Shown: positions 39,012 to 48,582, numbered from the stretch's first letter. The stretch is DNA of 64,000 nt from Limnohabitans sp. 103DPR2 (GCF_001412575.1 NZ_CP011834.1:1922001-1986000); one strand, 5' to 3'. Notes: generated by a model from the sequence alone, not told the origin. Numbers and translations: made by a program.

Positions 39012-39956
39012 ATGAACGCACGCACGCAACCCGAACTGCTCCATCACTTGAGCAATGCCCATCTCGACGCTTTGGAAGAAGAAACCATCTTCATCCTGCG
39101 CGAAGTGGCTGCAGCTTTTGAACGCCCCACCCTGCTGTTCTCTGGCGGTAAAGACTCTTTGGTGATGCTCAAGTGCGCCGAGAAAGCCTTTGTCGACAAA
39201 CAAAAGGGCGGCCGCATTCCCTACCCCTTGCTCATGATCGACACGGGTCACAACTTCAAAGAAGTGACAGACTTCCGCGACTTTCGCGCCAATGAATTGG
39301 GCGCTGAACTGATTGTGCGCAGCGTTGAAGATTCTATGAAGCGTGGCACTGTGCGCTTGGCTCACCCTGGCGAATCACGCAACGTTCACCAATCGGTGAC
39401 CCTGCTCGAAGCCATTGAAGAGTTTAAGTTTGACGCCCTCATTGGCGGTGCACGACGCGACGAAGAAAAAGCCCGCGCCAAAGAACGCATCTTCAGTCAC
39501 CGTGACAGCTTTGGCCAATGGCAGCCCAAATCACAGCGCCCCGAGTTGTGGTCATTGTTCAACACCAAATTGCAACCTGGCGAGCACTTCCGTGTGTTCC
39601 CCATTTCCAACTGGACCGAACTTGATGTGTGGCAATACATTGCCCGCGAGAACATTGCTCTGCCGTCCATCTACTACACGCACAAACGCGAAGTGGTCGA
39701 TCGCCGCGGTTTGCTGGTGCCTGTCACAGAACTCACACCGCCTAAGGATGGTGAACAAGTGGAAGTGCGCGATGTGCGCTTCCGCACCGTGGGCGACATC
39801 ACCTGCACATGCCCCGTAGAAAGCACGGCCGCCACACCAGAAGAAATTGTGATTGAAACATTGGCCGCCGAAGTGAGCGAACGCGGCGCCACGCGTATGG
39901 ACGACAAGACCTCTGACGCTTCCATGGAAAAACGCAAAAAAGACGGATATTTCTAA
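39012..39956 (+). CDS. cysD: Sulfate adenylyltransferase subunit 2
   Basis: Small catalytic subunit of ATP sulfurylase, forming APS from sulfate and ATP. The chosen ATG gives 314 residues beginning MNARTQPELLHHLSNAHLDA; the frame upstream lies within cysH. The PP-loop LLFSGGKDSLVMLKCAEKAF is near residues 40-58, then LLMIDTGHNFKEV and the typical ARRDEEKARAKERIFSHRD. Its last base is the first base of the cysN start codon. Confidence 0.96.
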   Translation: MNARTQPELLHHLSNAHLDALEEETIFILREVAAAFERPTLLFSGGKDSLVMLKCAEKAFVDKQKGGRIPYPLLMIDTGHNFKEVTDFRDFRANELGAELIVRSVEDSMKRGTVRLAHPGESRNVHQSVTLLEAIEEFKFDALIGGARRDEEKARAKERIFSHRDSFGQWQPKSQRPELWSLFNTKLQPGEHFRVFPISNWTELDVWQYIARENIALPSIYYTHKREVVDRRGLLVPVTELTPPKDGEQVEVRDVRFRTVGDITCTCPVESTAATPEEIVIETLAAEVSERGATRMDDKTSDASMEKRKKDGYF

Positions 39957-41266
39957 TGACCACGACTGCTAACTTCGACGCTGCCATTAACGCAGTTCCA
40001 CATTTCGCGCCCAATGCCAACGCCCTGAAATTCATCACCTGCGGTTCGGTGGACGACGGCAAGAGCACCCTCATTGGCCGCTTGCTGGTCGACACCAAAG
40101 CGGTGTTGCAAGATCACTTGGCCGGCGTGCAACGTCAAGGCGAGACAGACTTGGCCTTGCTCACCGATGGCTTGTCGGCCGAACGCGAACAAGGCATCAC
40201 CATTGATGTGGCCTACCGTTACTTCAGTACCGAAACGCGCAAGTTCATCATTGGCGATGCGCCAGGCCATGAGCAATACACCCGCAACATGGTGACAGCG
40301 GCATCCAGTGCCGATGCAGCCGTGGTGTTGGTCGATGCCACCAAACTCGATTGGCACGACGCTCAACTCACCCTGTTGCCTCAAACACGACGCCACAGCC
40401 TGCTTTTGAAGTTGCTCCGCGTGCCCTCTGTGGTGTTTGCCATCAACAAGCTGGACGCCGTTGAAGACGCCACCTTGGCTTATCAAAACATTCAAGGCGC
40501 CTTGGCCAAATTTGCGACCGAAGCCGGCATCAACGTCAAAGCTTGGGTGCCCGTTTCTGCACTCAAGGGCTGGAACGTGGTGGACAGTCATGCCAACTGG
40601 TGTGCTTACACAGGCCCTAATTTGTTACAAATTTTGGAAACACTGCCCAGCACACCTGCAGAAGCCGATGTGGCCTTGAGCTTCCCCGTTCAATGGGTTG
40701 AAAAATTCCACGACTCCAACGTCACGCACCAAGGCCGCCGCGTTTTCTGGGGCCGTGTGGCCACGGGCAATTTGAGCGTGGGTCAAAGCGTCAAAGTCTT
40801 TCCAAGTGGTCAAACAGCCACGGTGGCGCAGGTACTGTCTGCCACTCGCCAAGAAAAGTCTGAGGTCACGGGCCAAAGTGCAGGCTTGGTGCTAGACCGT
40901 GAAGTCGATGTGTCGCGTGGCGACTGGATTGTGGCCGCAGACGCTGGCCTAGAAGGTCAGCGTCAAATTGATGCAACCATTGCTTGGATGGACGACGAAC
41001 CCTTGGTAGCAGGCCGTCTGTATTGGGCTTTGCATGGACATCGTTGGGTCAAGGCCAAGGTTCAGCGCGTGGTGAACCGGCTGAACATCAACACCTTGGC
41101 CAAGGAAGAAGCCTCCGAACTGCCAGCAAATTCTGTGGGCCACGTGACTTTGGCCTTCCAAGAACCCCTGATCACCCTGCCATTTGCCAAATCTCGCATC
41201 TTGGGCGCCCTCATTTTGGTCGATACGGCCAGCCATAAGACCTCAGGCGCAGTGTTGGTGAATTGA
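39956..41266 (+). CDS. cysN: Sulfate adenylyltransferase subunit 1 (GTPase)
   Basis: GTPase subunit that drives APS formation with CysD. The 436-residue length matches CysN without a fused APS kinase (CysC) domain. G motifs: G1 GSVDDGKSTLIGRLL at residues 29-43, G3 DAPGHEQY, G4 FAINKLDAV and the elongation-factor-like beta-barrel domain after residue 245. Start and stop overlaps show tight coupling with cysD. Together with the APS-type CysH, this cluster goes from sulfate to sulfide without PAPS. Confidence 0.96.
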   Translation: MTTTANFDAAINAVPHFAPNANALKFITCGSVDDGKSTLIGRLLVDTKAVLQDHLAGVQRQGETDLALLTDGLSAEREQGITIDVAYRYFSTETRKFIIGDAPGHEQYTRNMVTAASSADAAVVLVDATKLDWHDAQLTLLPQTRRHSLLLKLLRVPSVVFAINKLDAVEDATLAYQNIQGALAKFATEAGINVKAWVPVSALKGWNVVDSHANWCAYTGPNLLQILETLPSTPAEADVALSFPVQWVEKFHDSNVTHQGRRVFWGRVATGNLSVGQSVKVFPSGQTATVAQVLSATRQEKSEVTGQSAGLVLDREVDVSRGDWIVAADAGLEGQRQIDATIAWMDDEPLVAGRLYWALHGHRWVKAKVQRVVNRLNINTLAKEEASELPANSVGHVTLAFQEPLITLPFAKSRILGALILVDTASHKTSGAVLVN

Positions 41267-41352
41267 GACAAAGCCCTTAAGTACCTTAAAATCCCCATTT
41301 TCGGGCTCTAAGACCATTGAGCTCTTTAACGCTCTAGCCACTTCAAACTGAC

Positions 41353-41682
41353 ATGACCCACGTTGTTTCCGAATCCTGTATCCGTTGCAAATACACCGAC
41401 TGCGTGGATGTCTGCCCAGTCGACTGCTTCCGCGAAGGCCCTAACTTCCTGACCATTGACCCCGACGAGTGCATCGATTGCGCCGTGTGCATTCCCGAAT
41501 GCCCCGTCAATGCCATCTATGCAGAAGAAGACCTGCCCGCCGACCAAGTTCACATGACCAAGCTCAACGCCGAGTTGGCCTTGCTGCCCACTTGGAAAAG
41601 CATCACCAAGCGCAAAGCGCCCATGCCAGATGCCGACGACTGGAAAGACAAGACAGGCAAACTGAGCGAGTTGCAACGTTGA
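41353..41682 (+). CDS. fdxA: 7Fe ferredoxin FdxA
   Basis: A 109-residue seven-iron ferredoxin. The first cluster set [17 protein letters not shown] (a [3Fe-4S] and [4Fe-4S] mix) is followed by [19 protein letters not shown]. The rest of the sequence is typical of the Azotobacter FdI-like family in Betaproteobacteria. It transfers electrons at low potential in the cytoplasm. Its stop overlaps the start of the next reductase gene, which suggests the two proteins act as partners; the nearby sulfite reductase is one possible electron sink. Confidence 0.95.
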   Translation: MTHVVSESCIRCKYTDCVDVCPVDCFREGPNFLTIDPDECIDCAVCIPECPVNAIYAEEDLPADQVHMTKLNAELALLPTWKSITKRKAPMPDADDWKDKTGKLSELQR

Positions 41683-42707
41683 TTCAAACCGAAGCCTTGA
41701 TCATTGGGGCGGGCCCGGTGGGTCTGTTCCAAGCGTTTCAGCTAGGGCTTCAAGACATCCGCTGCCACGTAGTGGATGCACTGCCCCAAGTGGGTGGACA
41801 ATGCGTAGAACTTTACGCAAACAAACCCATCTACGACATTCCTGGCATTCCACTTTGCACGGGACAAGAGCTGATTGACCAACTGCAACAGCAAGTCAAA
41901 CCCTTTGCACCGCAGTTTCATCTTCAAGAATTGGTCAGTGAACTGAAAGCCACTGAAGACGGTCAGTGGCATGTGCAAACAGACAAAGGCACCCAGTTCA
42001 AAGCAGCCACCGTGTTCATTGCAGCTGGCGTTGGCGCCTTCGTCAAACGCGGCCTCAGCTTGCCAGGCTTTGACGAGCTTTTGAATAAGCAAATTTTTCA
42101 CGCGGCTCCCAAGCATTCGTCATTCAAAGGCAAGCACTTGATCGTGCTGGGCGACAACGATGCTGCGCTAGAGGCTTGCGCACATTGGCGTGAAAGCCCT
42201 GATGCAGCGGCCAGCGTCACGTTGGTTCACAGACGTGACCAATTTCAAGCGGTGCCTCAAACCATCGAAGACATGAGAAAGGCCTGCGCCAACCAAACCA
42301 TGCGCTTTGTAGCAGGTCAACCGACTGGCCTCGTTCAAGCCAATGGTCAGTTAACAGGACTAGAGATTCTGAATGCCCAAGGGGACACAGAGGTTTTACC
42401 TGCTAACGCTTTGCTTTTGTGCCTAGGCATCTCACCCAAACTCGGCCCACTCAGTGATTGGGGTTTGGCCATGGAACGCAAACAACTTCCGGTCAATACA
42501 GAGACCTATGCCACTGAAGCGCGCGGCATCTTTGCGATAGGCGACATCAATACCTACCCCGGTAAAAAGAAACTGATTTTGTGCGGCTTTCATGAGGCCA
42601 CTTTGGCCGCTTTTGGAGCCTCAGCTCTGTTGCGTCCAGACCAAAAAACCCTGCTTCAATACACCACAACGTCCACACACCTGCACAAACTCTTGGGCGT
42701 GTCGTAG
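41679..42707 (+). CDS. Ferredoxin--NADP+ reductase, thioredoxin-reductase-like
   Basis: An FAD/NADPH flavoprotein of 342 residues of the TrxR-like FNR class. The start is a TTG that overlaps the fdxA stop (41680-41682). The FAD motif [18 protein letters not shown] is near the N terminus, and [25 protein letters not shown] follows the family pattern. The NADPH site is [15 protein letters not shown] and the C-terminal FAD contact is [25 protein letters not shown]. No CxxC redox pair is seen, which separates it from thioredoxin reductase. Predicted partner: FdxA. Confidence 0.9.
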   Translation: MIQTEALIIGAGPVGLFQAFQLGLQDIRCHVVDALPQVGGQCVELYANKPIYDIPGIPLCTGQELIDQLQQQVKPFAPQFHLQELVSELKATEDGQWHVQTDKGTQFKAATVFIAAGVGAFVKRGLSLPGFDELLNKQIFHAAPKHSSFKGKHLIVLGDNDAALEACAHWRESPDAAASVTLVHRRDQFQAVPQTIEDMRKACANQTMRFVAGQPTGLVQANGQLTGLEILNAQGDTEVLPANALLLCLGISPKLGPLSDWGLAMERKQLPVNTETYATEARGIFAIGDINTYPGKKKLILCGFHEATLAAFGASALLRPDQKTLLQYTTTSTHLHKLLGVS

Positions 42708-42717
42708 AATACAACCC

Positions 42718-42744
42718 GTGGCAACAAACCTTGTTTGTTGCCAC
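42718..42744. repeat. Perfect 12-bp hairpin between reductase gene and riboswitch
   Basis: GTGGCAACAAAC (42718-42729) and GTTTGTTGCCAC (42733-42744) are exact reverse complements around a CTT triloop. It starts 11 bases after the reductase stop and ends just before the riboswitch core. There is no T-run. It may end or stabilise the upstream transcript, or form the first helix of the riboswitch leader. Confidence 0.8.
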
Positions 42745-42832
42745 ATCCGCTAGGGGTGTTTTGGCTGACCAGCCAAGACTGAGAAAGTCCCTTTGAACCT
42801 GATTGAGGTAATCCTCGCGCAGGGAAGCTTGT
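42745..42832 (+). promoter_or_regulatory. TPP riboswitch (THI element)
   Basis: The stretch holds the conserved TPP aptamer blocks in order: CTAGGGGTG, then ACTGAGA, CCCTTTGAACCTGAT, GGTAATCCTCGCG and CAGGGAAGC. These match the thiamine pyrophosphate aptamer consensus (GGGG, CUGAGA, ACCUGAU, GNGNAGGGA). It precedes a TonB-dependent receptor gene by about 80 bases. The mode of control (translation or termination) is not clear; no obvious T-run terminator was seen before the gene. Confidence 0.92.
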
Positions 42833-42913
42833 CTAAACAACGAGGCAAATACTCAATTGCCAACATTCGTTGAATGATCCAGCCGACCTGCCATTTCGTT
42901 GAAGGAAAACGCA

Positions 42914-45028
42914 ATGGCACACCATTTGCCAAAATTGACTTGCCACGCACTGCTGCTTGCCAGTGCCTCTGCCATCGCCCAAAACAACACCGTCTTGGTA
43001 ACCAGCCCTGCCGCCCAACAAGTCAGTGGTTTTGAAAACCTCAGCCTGCGCGAAGCACCGTTCAGCGCCACCAATATCGACAACGCTACGCTGCGAGATT
43101 TGGGTGCGCAAAGAATTTCAGACGCACTGCGTTTGGATTCCTCCGTCACTGACAGCTACAACTCGCCAGCTTATTGGGACATTTTGAGCGTGCGCGGTTT
43201 CACCTTGGACAACCGCTACAACTACCGCCGCGAAGGCTTGCCCATCAGCGCTGAAACCATGATCCCCATGGACAACAAAGAGCGCATCGAACTCTTCAAA
43301 GGCACCAGCGGCATTCAAGCGGGAACCAGTGCCCCGGGTGGTTTGGCCAACTATGTAGTCAAGCGTCCACCCAACGCCGCTGAAACGGGCAGCAGAAGTC
43401 TCACAGTCAGTTACGGCAATGGCAACAACAGTTCTGTTGCCTTGGACTTAGGCGGTCGATTTGGCGACAACAATGCTTTGGGCTATCGCGTGAATGCAGC
43501 CTACGAGGACCTTAACCCGTATGTTCAAAACGCAAAAGGTCACCGTCAACTTTTGGCCTTGGCCATGGATTGGCGTATCAGCAGCAACACCCGACTTGAA
43601 TGGGAAGTTGAAAGCAGCAACCGTCAACAAATGGGCGTGAATGCCGCCAGCATCACAGGCAACACATTGCCCTCGCCTGTTTACGGACAAAACAATTTCT
43701 CCAAACAAAGCTGGTCTGTACCTGGCGTATTCGATGGGCTGACAGGCAGCATGCGCCTGAAGCAGAAACTTGAAAATGGTTGGCTGTGGACCACCCAAGT
43801 GGGCGCTCAACGCTTGAAAACAGACGACCGCCTCAGCTACGCTTATGGCTGCTATGCAGAAGGCAATTACGATCGTTTTTGCAGCGACAAAACATTTGAC
43901 CTGTACGACTACCGCAGCGAGAACGAACGTCGCATCAACGATGCTCTGCAAACAGAATTGACAGGCCAAGTGCAGCTGGCTGGCTTGCAGCACGACGTGA
44001 GCTTCTCTTGGTTACGTCAGCGTCAAATTGACAAGCTCTCACCCATGCAAGCCTACAACTGGGCAGGCACCGGCAGCTTGTCGGGTGTCAGCGACAGTGC
44101 CGCAGCGCCTGAGCCTTATGACTTGAACACCAACCGCCAAGAATACTCAACCGAGATCAGCGCCAAAGATCGCATTCATGTGAATCAGTTTGCAGACCTG
44201 TGGCTGGGACTCCGCACCAGTCACATTCAACGCGACAGCCAACGAACGGATGGCAGCCGCGCAACGCACGACGATCGCACCATCACCACGCCTTGGTTAG
44301 CCTTTAGCCACAAGTTGCCTTTCAACACCACAGGCTATGCAAGCTATGGCCAAGGCGTAGAGGCACAAGTTACACCCAACCGCATCCGTTACACCAACGC
44401 GGGGGTGGCACTTCCCTCGGCTAAGAGCACCCAAAAAGAATTGGGCTTCAAAGGTGCACAAGGTGCATGGCTTTGGAACGCCGCATTGTTTGACATCACA
44501 CGACCTGTGTGGGGTGACCAAGGCGCATGTGAAGAAGCCAACTCTTGCACACGCAAATTGGATGGTGTGGCCGCACACAAAGGCGTGGAATTGGGCATGG
44601 GCTATCGCAGCACTCAGTGGAAATTGGACTCAGCCGCCACGTGGCTGAATGCCAAACGTGCGGATGCAGTGATCGACCCCAGCCAAAACGGTCAGCGTCC
44701 TTTGAACGTGCCCTCCTTGGTGGTGCGGGCTGCAGCCGAATACCGCTGGGCTCAAGTACCAGGTCTTCGAACATCAGTCCGTTTGAGCCATGAAGGCCAG
44801 CGCGACTTGATGGAAGGCGGCGTCATGACCTTACCGGCTTGGACCACAGCTGATTTGGCGGCTCATTACAGCACCAAGGTGGCGGGTCAAGATACTGATT
44901 GGACACTGGCTTTGGAGAATGCGACAAACCGCGCTTACTGGCGAGAGTCACCTAAACAGTTTAGCCATTACTACCTGTATGCGGGTGCACCCAGAAACTT
45001 GCGCCTGACGGTTAGAACGCTCTTCTGA
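42914..45028 (+). CDS. TonB-dependent receptor under a TPP riboswitch
   Basis: An outer-membrane receptor of about 704 residues. The start at 42914 follows GAAGGAAAA; the N terminus MAHHLPKLTCHALLLASASA ends in a cleavable signal near IAQ. A plug domain lies at about residues 30-150 (RDLGAQRISDALRLDSSV, FKGTSGIQAGTSAPGG), followed by a 22-strand barrel that ends in the typical C-terminal aromatic residue (RLTVRTLF). Sequence alone reads like a siderophore receptor, but the riboswitch upstream points to thiamine or a precursor such as HMP. Energy would come from TonB with ExbBD. Confidence 0.88.
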   Translation: MAHHLPKLTCHALLLASASAIAQNNTVLVTSPAAQQVSGFENLSLREAPFSATNIDNATLRDLGAQRISDALRLDSSVTDSYNSPAYWDILSVRGFTLDNRYNYRREGLPISAETMIPMDNKERIELFKGTSGIQAGTSAPGGLANYVVKRPPNAAETGSRSLTVSYGNGNNSSVALDLGGRFGDNNALGYRVNAAYEDLNPYVQNAKGHRQLLALAMDWRISSNTRLEWEVESSNRQQMGVNAASITGNTLPSPVYGQNNFSKQSWSVPGVFDGLTGSMRLKQKLENGWLWTTQVGAQRLKTDDRLSYAYGCYAEGNYDRFCSDKTFDLYDYRSENERRINDALQTELTGQVQLAGLQHDVSFSWLRQRQIDKLSPMQAYNWAGTGSLSGVSDSAAAPEPYDLNTNRQEYSTEISAKDRIHVNQFADLWLGLRTSHIQRDSQRTDGSRATHDDRTITTPWLAFSHKLPFNTTGYASYGQGVEAQVTPNRIRYTNAGVALPSAKSTQKELGFKGAQGAWLWNAALFDITRPVWGDQGACEEANSCTRKLDGVAAHKGVELGMGYRSTQWKLDSAATWLNAKRADAVIDPSQNGQRPLNVPSLVVRAAAEYRWAQVPGLRTSVRLSHEGQRDLMEGGVMTLPAWTTADLAAHYSTKVAGQDTDWTLALENATNRAYWRESPKQFSHYYLYAGAPRNLRLTVRTLF

Positions 45029-45047
45029 TTTGAGCGAAAATGAATGC

Positions 45048-45314
45048 ATGAACGCTTCAAACGGTATGAATGATCAGCCTCTAAATCCACTGCACGGTGT
45101 GACATTAGAGGCAATTGTTCGCGAACTTGAAGCGTACTTTGGCTGGGAAGAGCTTGGGCATCAGATTCCCATCAGATGCTTTACGCATGACCCAAGCGTC
45201 AATTCCAGCTTGAAGTTTTTAAGGAAAACACCTTGGGCAAGAGAAAAGGTGGAAGGACTTTATTTGTTCATGCTTCGGAACTCTCAATCCCGAAAGCACA
45301 AAACTAAGGTTTAA
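45048..45314 (+). CDS. VF530 family DNA-binding protein (DUF2132)
   Basis: A small protein of about 88 residues matching the VF530 family: NPLHGVTLEAIVRELEAYFG, GWEELGHQIPIRCF and PSVNSSLKFLRKTPWAREKVEGLY. Members are short all-helical proteins proposed to bind DNA; the role is unclear. The start is chosen at the Met at 45048; Mets at 45030 (TTG) and 45066 are alternatives. It follows the TonB receptor gene by a few bases but is probably unrelated in function, and it converges on the HupE/UreJ gene. Confidence 0.86.
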   Translation: MNASNGMNDQPLNPLHGVTLEAIVRELEAYFGWEELGHQIPIRCFTHDPSVNSSLKFLRKTPWAREKVEGLYLFMLRNSQSRKHKTKV

Positions 45315-45333
45315 GTCGAATTTAGTCTGCAAG

Positions 45334-46485
45334 TCAAGATGCGTAGAAAACTCGTTCAAAGAACCATACAAAACCAATCACCATGACAACTGATGAGACA
45401 TACGCTGAATTGTGTGTCTGATGCAATTTGAAACCTGCGTGTTTCAGGGTAAGCATCATCAAGCCCGCAATAAAGGCTACTACAACTTGTGCACATTCAA
45501 TGCCAACATTGAATCCAACAATGGCGCTTAAAAAAGGCAGGGTTCCCAAAGGCCACTGAGTTAAGTTACCCAGAGAATTTGAAAATCCAAGTCCATGAAC
45601 CATTGCACAACAAAATACTAAAAACAGCCTGATATAGGCGGGAGAAACTTTTTGTTGCCAGTGATGCCATCCATCAAATGCAGCCATGCAGAAAATCGTG
45701 GCTGCTATTCCTGGTTCAATCAATTGATCAGAAACTGATACACCACCCCATAAACTAGCAAAAAGTGTTGCGGCATGACCCAAAGTAAAGCTGCTTAGCA
45801 ATCCGATCAGATTGAGTAGAGTCCCTCCAGCAGACAATACAACCAGCAGGAATAGCAAATGGTCTGGTTCTTTCAGTACATGTATTGCACCGTTTTTCAT
45901 GTAGCTATAAAAGATCAAAGCGACACTGGGCAGAAGCGATTGGCGAGAATTTTCTGAAGAGAATCGCAACCACTGAGTTTCATGTTGCCGCGTAATTGTC
46001 AAATCTTCAACCTGTTCATTTGCGCCTCGGCCGTACAAGGTAAAGTGCATTTCTAAATTTTTTAGCGATGAAGAATTGTGCTCACTTCCATCATTGCCAA
46101 TTTGGTTTGATTCGTATCTTCCAAGTACGATCAAATGGCTTGCAGGCAAATCTGCAGCTGTGCTTGTCGAATGATCAATGTCAATCATCACCCAATTCAG
46201 CGGAATTGCACCACCTGAAGCAAATAGCAAAATACCTTCTTTTACCTTTTGTTCAATCGCATCAAAATGCACTTTCAGTTCAGGCTTAGACAGTAGCCCA
46301 TCTAGATCATCGTCGACCCCTTGAAAAGCCGAAATTGGTATTGAGATAACCAGAAATGCCGAATTGCGGGCAATATTCAAAGTACCTTTTTGATTTGCAA
46401 CAAAATGTGCTTTTGCTGCATTCAAGAATACCAGGCTTAAGAAAAGCACCAGTATTTTTGCAAGCTTGTTTGCAATCTTGAGCAC
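45334..46485 (-). CDS. HupE/UreJ family membrane protein with N-terminal EF-hand-like loop
   Basis: About 383 residues with a signal-like N terminus ending in NAAKAH. The periplasmic N-terminal domain holds GVDDDLDGLLSKPEL, which fits the EF-hand/dockerin loop D-x-D-x-D-G...E (calcium site; residues 58-69 from this start). From about residue 200 the HupE/UreJ part has seven hydrophobic helices, including HVLKEPDHLLF (the HX5DH metal motif) and SSFTLGHAATLFA. The family includes Ni/Co permeases; the metal here is unknown. The GTG at 46485 is chosen because it follows the neighbour's stop by 11 bases and gives a signal peptide; a TTG at 46521 would overlap that gene. Confidence 0.8.
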   Translation of the reverse strand: MLKIANKLAKILVLFLSLVFLNAAKAHFVANQKGTLNIARNSAFLVISIPISAFQGVDDDLDGLLSKPELKVHFDAIEQKVKEGILLFASGGAIPLNWVMIDIDHSTSTAADLPASHLIVLGRYESNQIGNDGSEHNSSSLKNLEMHFTLYGRGANEQVEDLTITRQHETQWLRFSSENSRQSLLPSVALIFYSYMKNGAIHVLKEPDHLLFLLVVLSAGGTLLNLIGLLSSFTLGHAATLFASLWGGVSVSDQLIEPGIAATIFCMAAFDGWHHWQQKVSPAYIRLFLVFCCAMVHGLGFSNSLGNLTQWPLGTLPFLSAIVGFNVGIECAQVVVAFIAGLMMLTLKHAGFKLHQTHNSAYVSSVVMVIGFVWFFERVFYAS

Positions 46486-46496
46486 AAGACGACCTG

Positions 46497-47438
46497 TTAC
46501 GAAATTGCCCCCTTCACGCAACGCTGAAGGTATGGGAAGGTATCAGTCGCAAAGTAATGATAGATGCCACTGGGAAATTCAGGGGTTACACCTGAACGAC
46601 CATTGCACTCGTCTAAATCTCCTAAGCCGGCCACGTACTCATAGTCCTGTGTGAATGCCCCCATAGGAAAAATGTTGGTTGCTGGTCGGTTGACATCAGG
46701 TGAAGCTTTGAGTCTGAAACTAGGTGTCATGACTTTGATTGCTGAGTTCGCATCGGTGGCGGCGCTATAGCCATAACGTGCGTATATTGGAAAACCATCT
46801 GCTGCCCAACCGATGAGCGTCATTTTTTTACCTAGATTGAATTTCGCAACAATGCCCTCAGGTACACCGTGATAGTGATACACCCCATCAGGTTGTACGT
46901 GTGCATTGTTCATGTCAGTACCAAATTTGAACGATGATTGTCCAAGCGCCTCCATTGTCCAGGAGCCGACTGGGGCGCCACCTGGGCTGCAGGAATTGCC
47001 AGAATTGTTACATGTGCCTGCAGTTCCAGGATCAAAAACAACACCATTCAGTGCAATGCCTGGCTTTGTCGTACCAGGACCAAATGTGGTAATTGCGTTG
47101 GTTTTTGTTGGCGTTAAAGTAGTCGATACAGCAATTTTTTGAGCCGTGATGGTGTTCGGATTCTCCGGATTTGGGAAAGTGCCAACTGCGTGGTCAGGGA
47201 GTCCATTCGATACGATTGAGCGCAAGGTGTTGCTACATGACCAGGTGGCCGTTGCAGTCGCATTCACGGATGGTGAATTGTTGAAAAAATTGGTGGCGTA
47301 GTTGCAAAGTACACCCACAGTGCTGACATTGCTGCTCACAGCACTAATGACGCTGGTGCTATCGCTTCCACCGCAAGCGGTTAATGTCATAGTTAGCAAA
47401 ATAACCGTAGCAAACTTGAGTGAGTTCTTTTTGTGCAC
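46497..47438 (-). CDS. YHYH domain lipoprotein
   Basis: A secreted lipoprotein of about 313 residues. The GTG at 47438 follows AAAGGA and gives a signal peptide ending in the lipobox LTAC (MTLTACGGS), so the mature protein starts at an acylated Cys. It contains VYHYHGVPEGIVA, the YHYH motif (Pfam YHYH), with many nearby His, Asp and Asn. The region ACPGG-like CNNSGNSCSPGGAP holds a Cys pair that may form a disulfide. Function unknown; the family occurs in secreted proteins of aquatic bacteria. It lies with HupE/UreJ in the same orientation. Confidence 0.82.
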   Translation of the reverse strand: MHKKNSLKFATVILLTMTLTACGGSDSTSVISAVSSNVSTVGVLCNYATNFFNNSPSVNATATATWSCSNTLRSIVSNGLPDHAVGTFPNPENPNTITAQKIAVSTTLTPTKTNAITTFGPGTTKPGIALNGVVFDPGTAGTCNNSGNSCSPGGAPVGSWTMEALGQSSFKFGTDMNNAHVQPDGVYHYHGVPEGIVAKFNLGKKMTLIGWAADGFPIYARYGYSAATDANSAIKVMTPSFRLKASPDVNRPATNIFPMGAFTQDYEYVAGLGDLDECNGRSGVTPEFPSGIYHYFATDTFPYLQRCVKGAIS

Positions 47439-47595
47439 AGTGATCCTTTCATTGATGTTTGTGCACAATTATTGAAAAGAAATGTGTTGAAAATATGGGC
47501 AAATTGCCATAATTTCTACTCAATCTATAGACTTAGACGCTTGATTTGCGCCACGGCAAAGTGGTGATCGATAGAGATTAAATCAACTAAATGCG

Positions 47596-48558
47596 TCACC
47601 CTTTACTTTTGCCGAGTAAAAATAATAGCGGCACTTCTAATCGAGCCGACCAATCGACTTCGCTGTGCCGCGCGCCCTGAAATACAAGACTTTTCCAATG
47701 AGCGTTGTCATATCCAATTTCACTGCCAATCTCATCGACGATAGATTGATAATTTCCATAAATTGAATCGATGCCAAGTGTGCCATGGTCCATGTACACC
47801 AGACGTGAATTTGCAGTCGGTAGATGAAGCTTTAAATAGTTGAATGCAGCAATTGGAATGCTTGCGTTTCTGATTTTCTGAGGCGTACCCCAAGAACTTG
47901 GTTTACCAACCCAATGGGTTGAAAGACCTGCGGCTCCACCAAAAATATGAGGGTATTCACACAGTGCATAAATTGAGATGAGACCTCCCATGCTAGAGCC
48001 CATGATGTAAGTCCCATCCGGGCCATCCTGCGTTGCATACTTTTTATCAATGACAGGCTTGATCTCCTCAACCAGAAATCTCAAAAAAGCATCTGCCAAT
48101 GGCTTACCCAGTTGTGCACGCTGTATGTATTCATCTCTATTTTCTTTTGGTAAAAATGACAGAAATTTTTCAGGGAAGTATTCGCTGTATCTGTATTTCC
48201 CGCCATTCGGAATGCCAACAACTATGGTGTCTTGAAGTTTCTTCTCATTGGTTAATTTATCAATTGCCAAATGGACATTCCAAGCTTGCTTGTTCCAAGC
48301 TTGGCTTGCATCAAATAGACCTTGTCCATCAAGCATGTAGATGACTGCATATTTTTTTTCTGAAGCGTAATCACTTGGCAGCCAAATATCTATATGGCGT
48401 GATTGGACAAATTTTGATTGAAAATTTTCAATTCGTTCGACGTAGCCTTTTGAAACAGAAGGCAAACGCGGAGTACCCAATGCTTCGGCATATGAATGAT
48501 TCGAAAAAAGGAAAAATAAAAACCAAGTCAATAATTTTAAGAAGCACTTTCTTTGCAT
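47596..48558 (-). CDS. Secreted esterase (alpha/beta hydrolase, esterase D/Fes-like)
   Basis: A periplasmic hydrolase of 320 residues with a signal peptide ending near SNHSYA. The nucleophile elbow is MGSSMGGLISIYALCEYP, with Ser 189 inside G-S-S-M-G-G. The opening strand AVIYMLDGQGLFD, the oxyanion stretch VVGIPNGG and a likely catalytic His in GARHSEVDW complete the alpha/beta fold. This family includes IroE/Fes-like enterobactin esterases and feruloyl esterases. Its place after a TonB receptor suggests hydrolysis of an imported ester substrate; that is inference. Confidence 0.85.
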   Translation of the reverse strand: MQRKCFLKLLTWFLFFLFSNHSYAEALGTPRLPSVSKGYVERIENFQSKFVQSRHIDIWLPSDYASEKKYAVIYMLDGQGLFDASQAWNKQAWNVHLAIDKLTNEKKLQDTIVVGIPNGGKYRYSEYFPEKFLSFLPKENRDEYIQRAQLGKPLADAFLRFLVEEIKPVIDKKYATQDGPDGTYIMGSSMGGLISIYALCEYPHIFGGAAGLSTHWVGKPSSWGTPQKIRNASIPIAAFNYLKLHLPTANSRLVYMDHGTLGIDSIYGNYQSIVDEIGSEIGYDNAHWKSLVFQGARHSEVDWSARLEVPLLFLLGKSKG

Positions 48559-48582
48559 ATTTTTTCTTTTATTGAATTCAAA

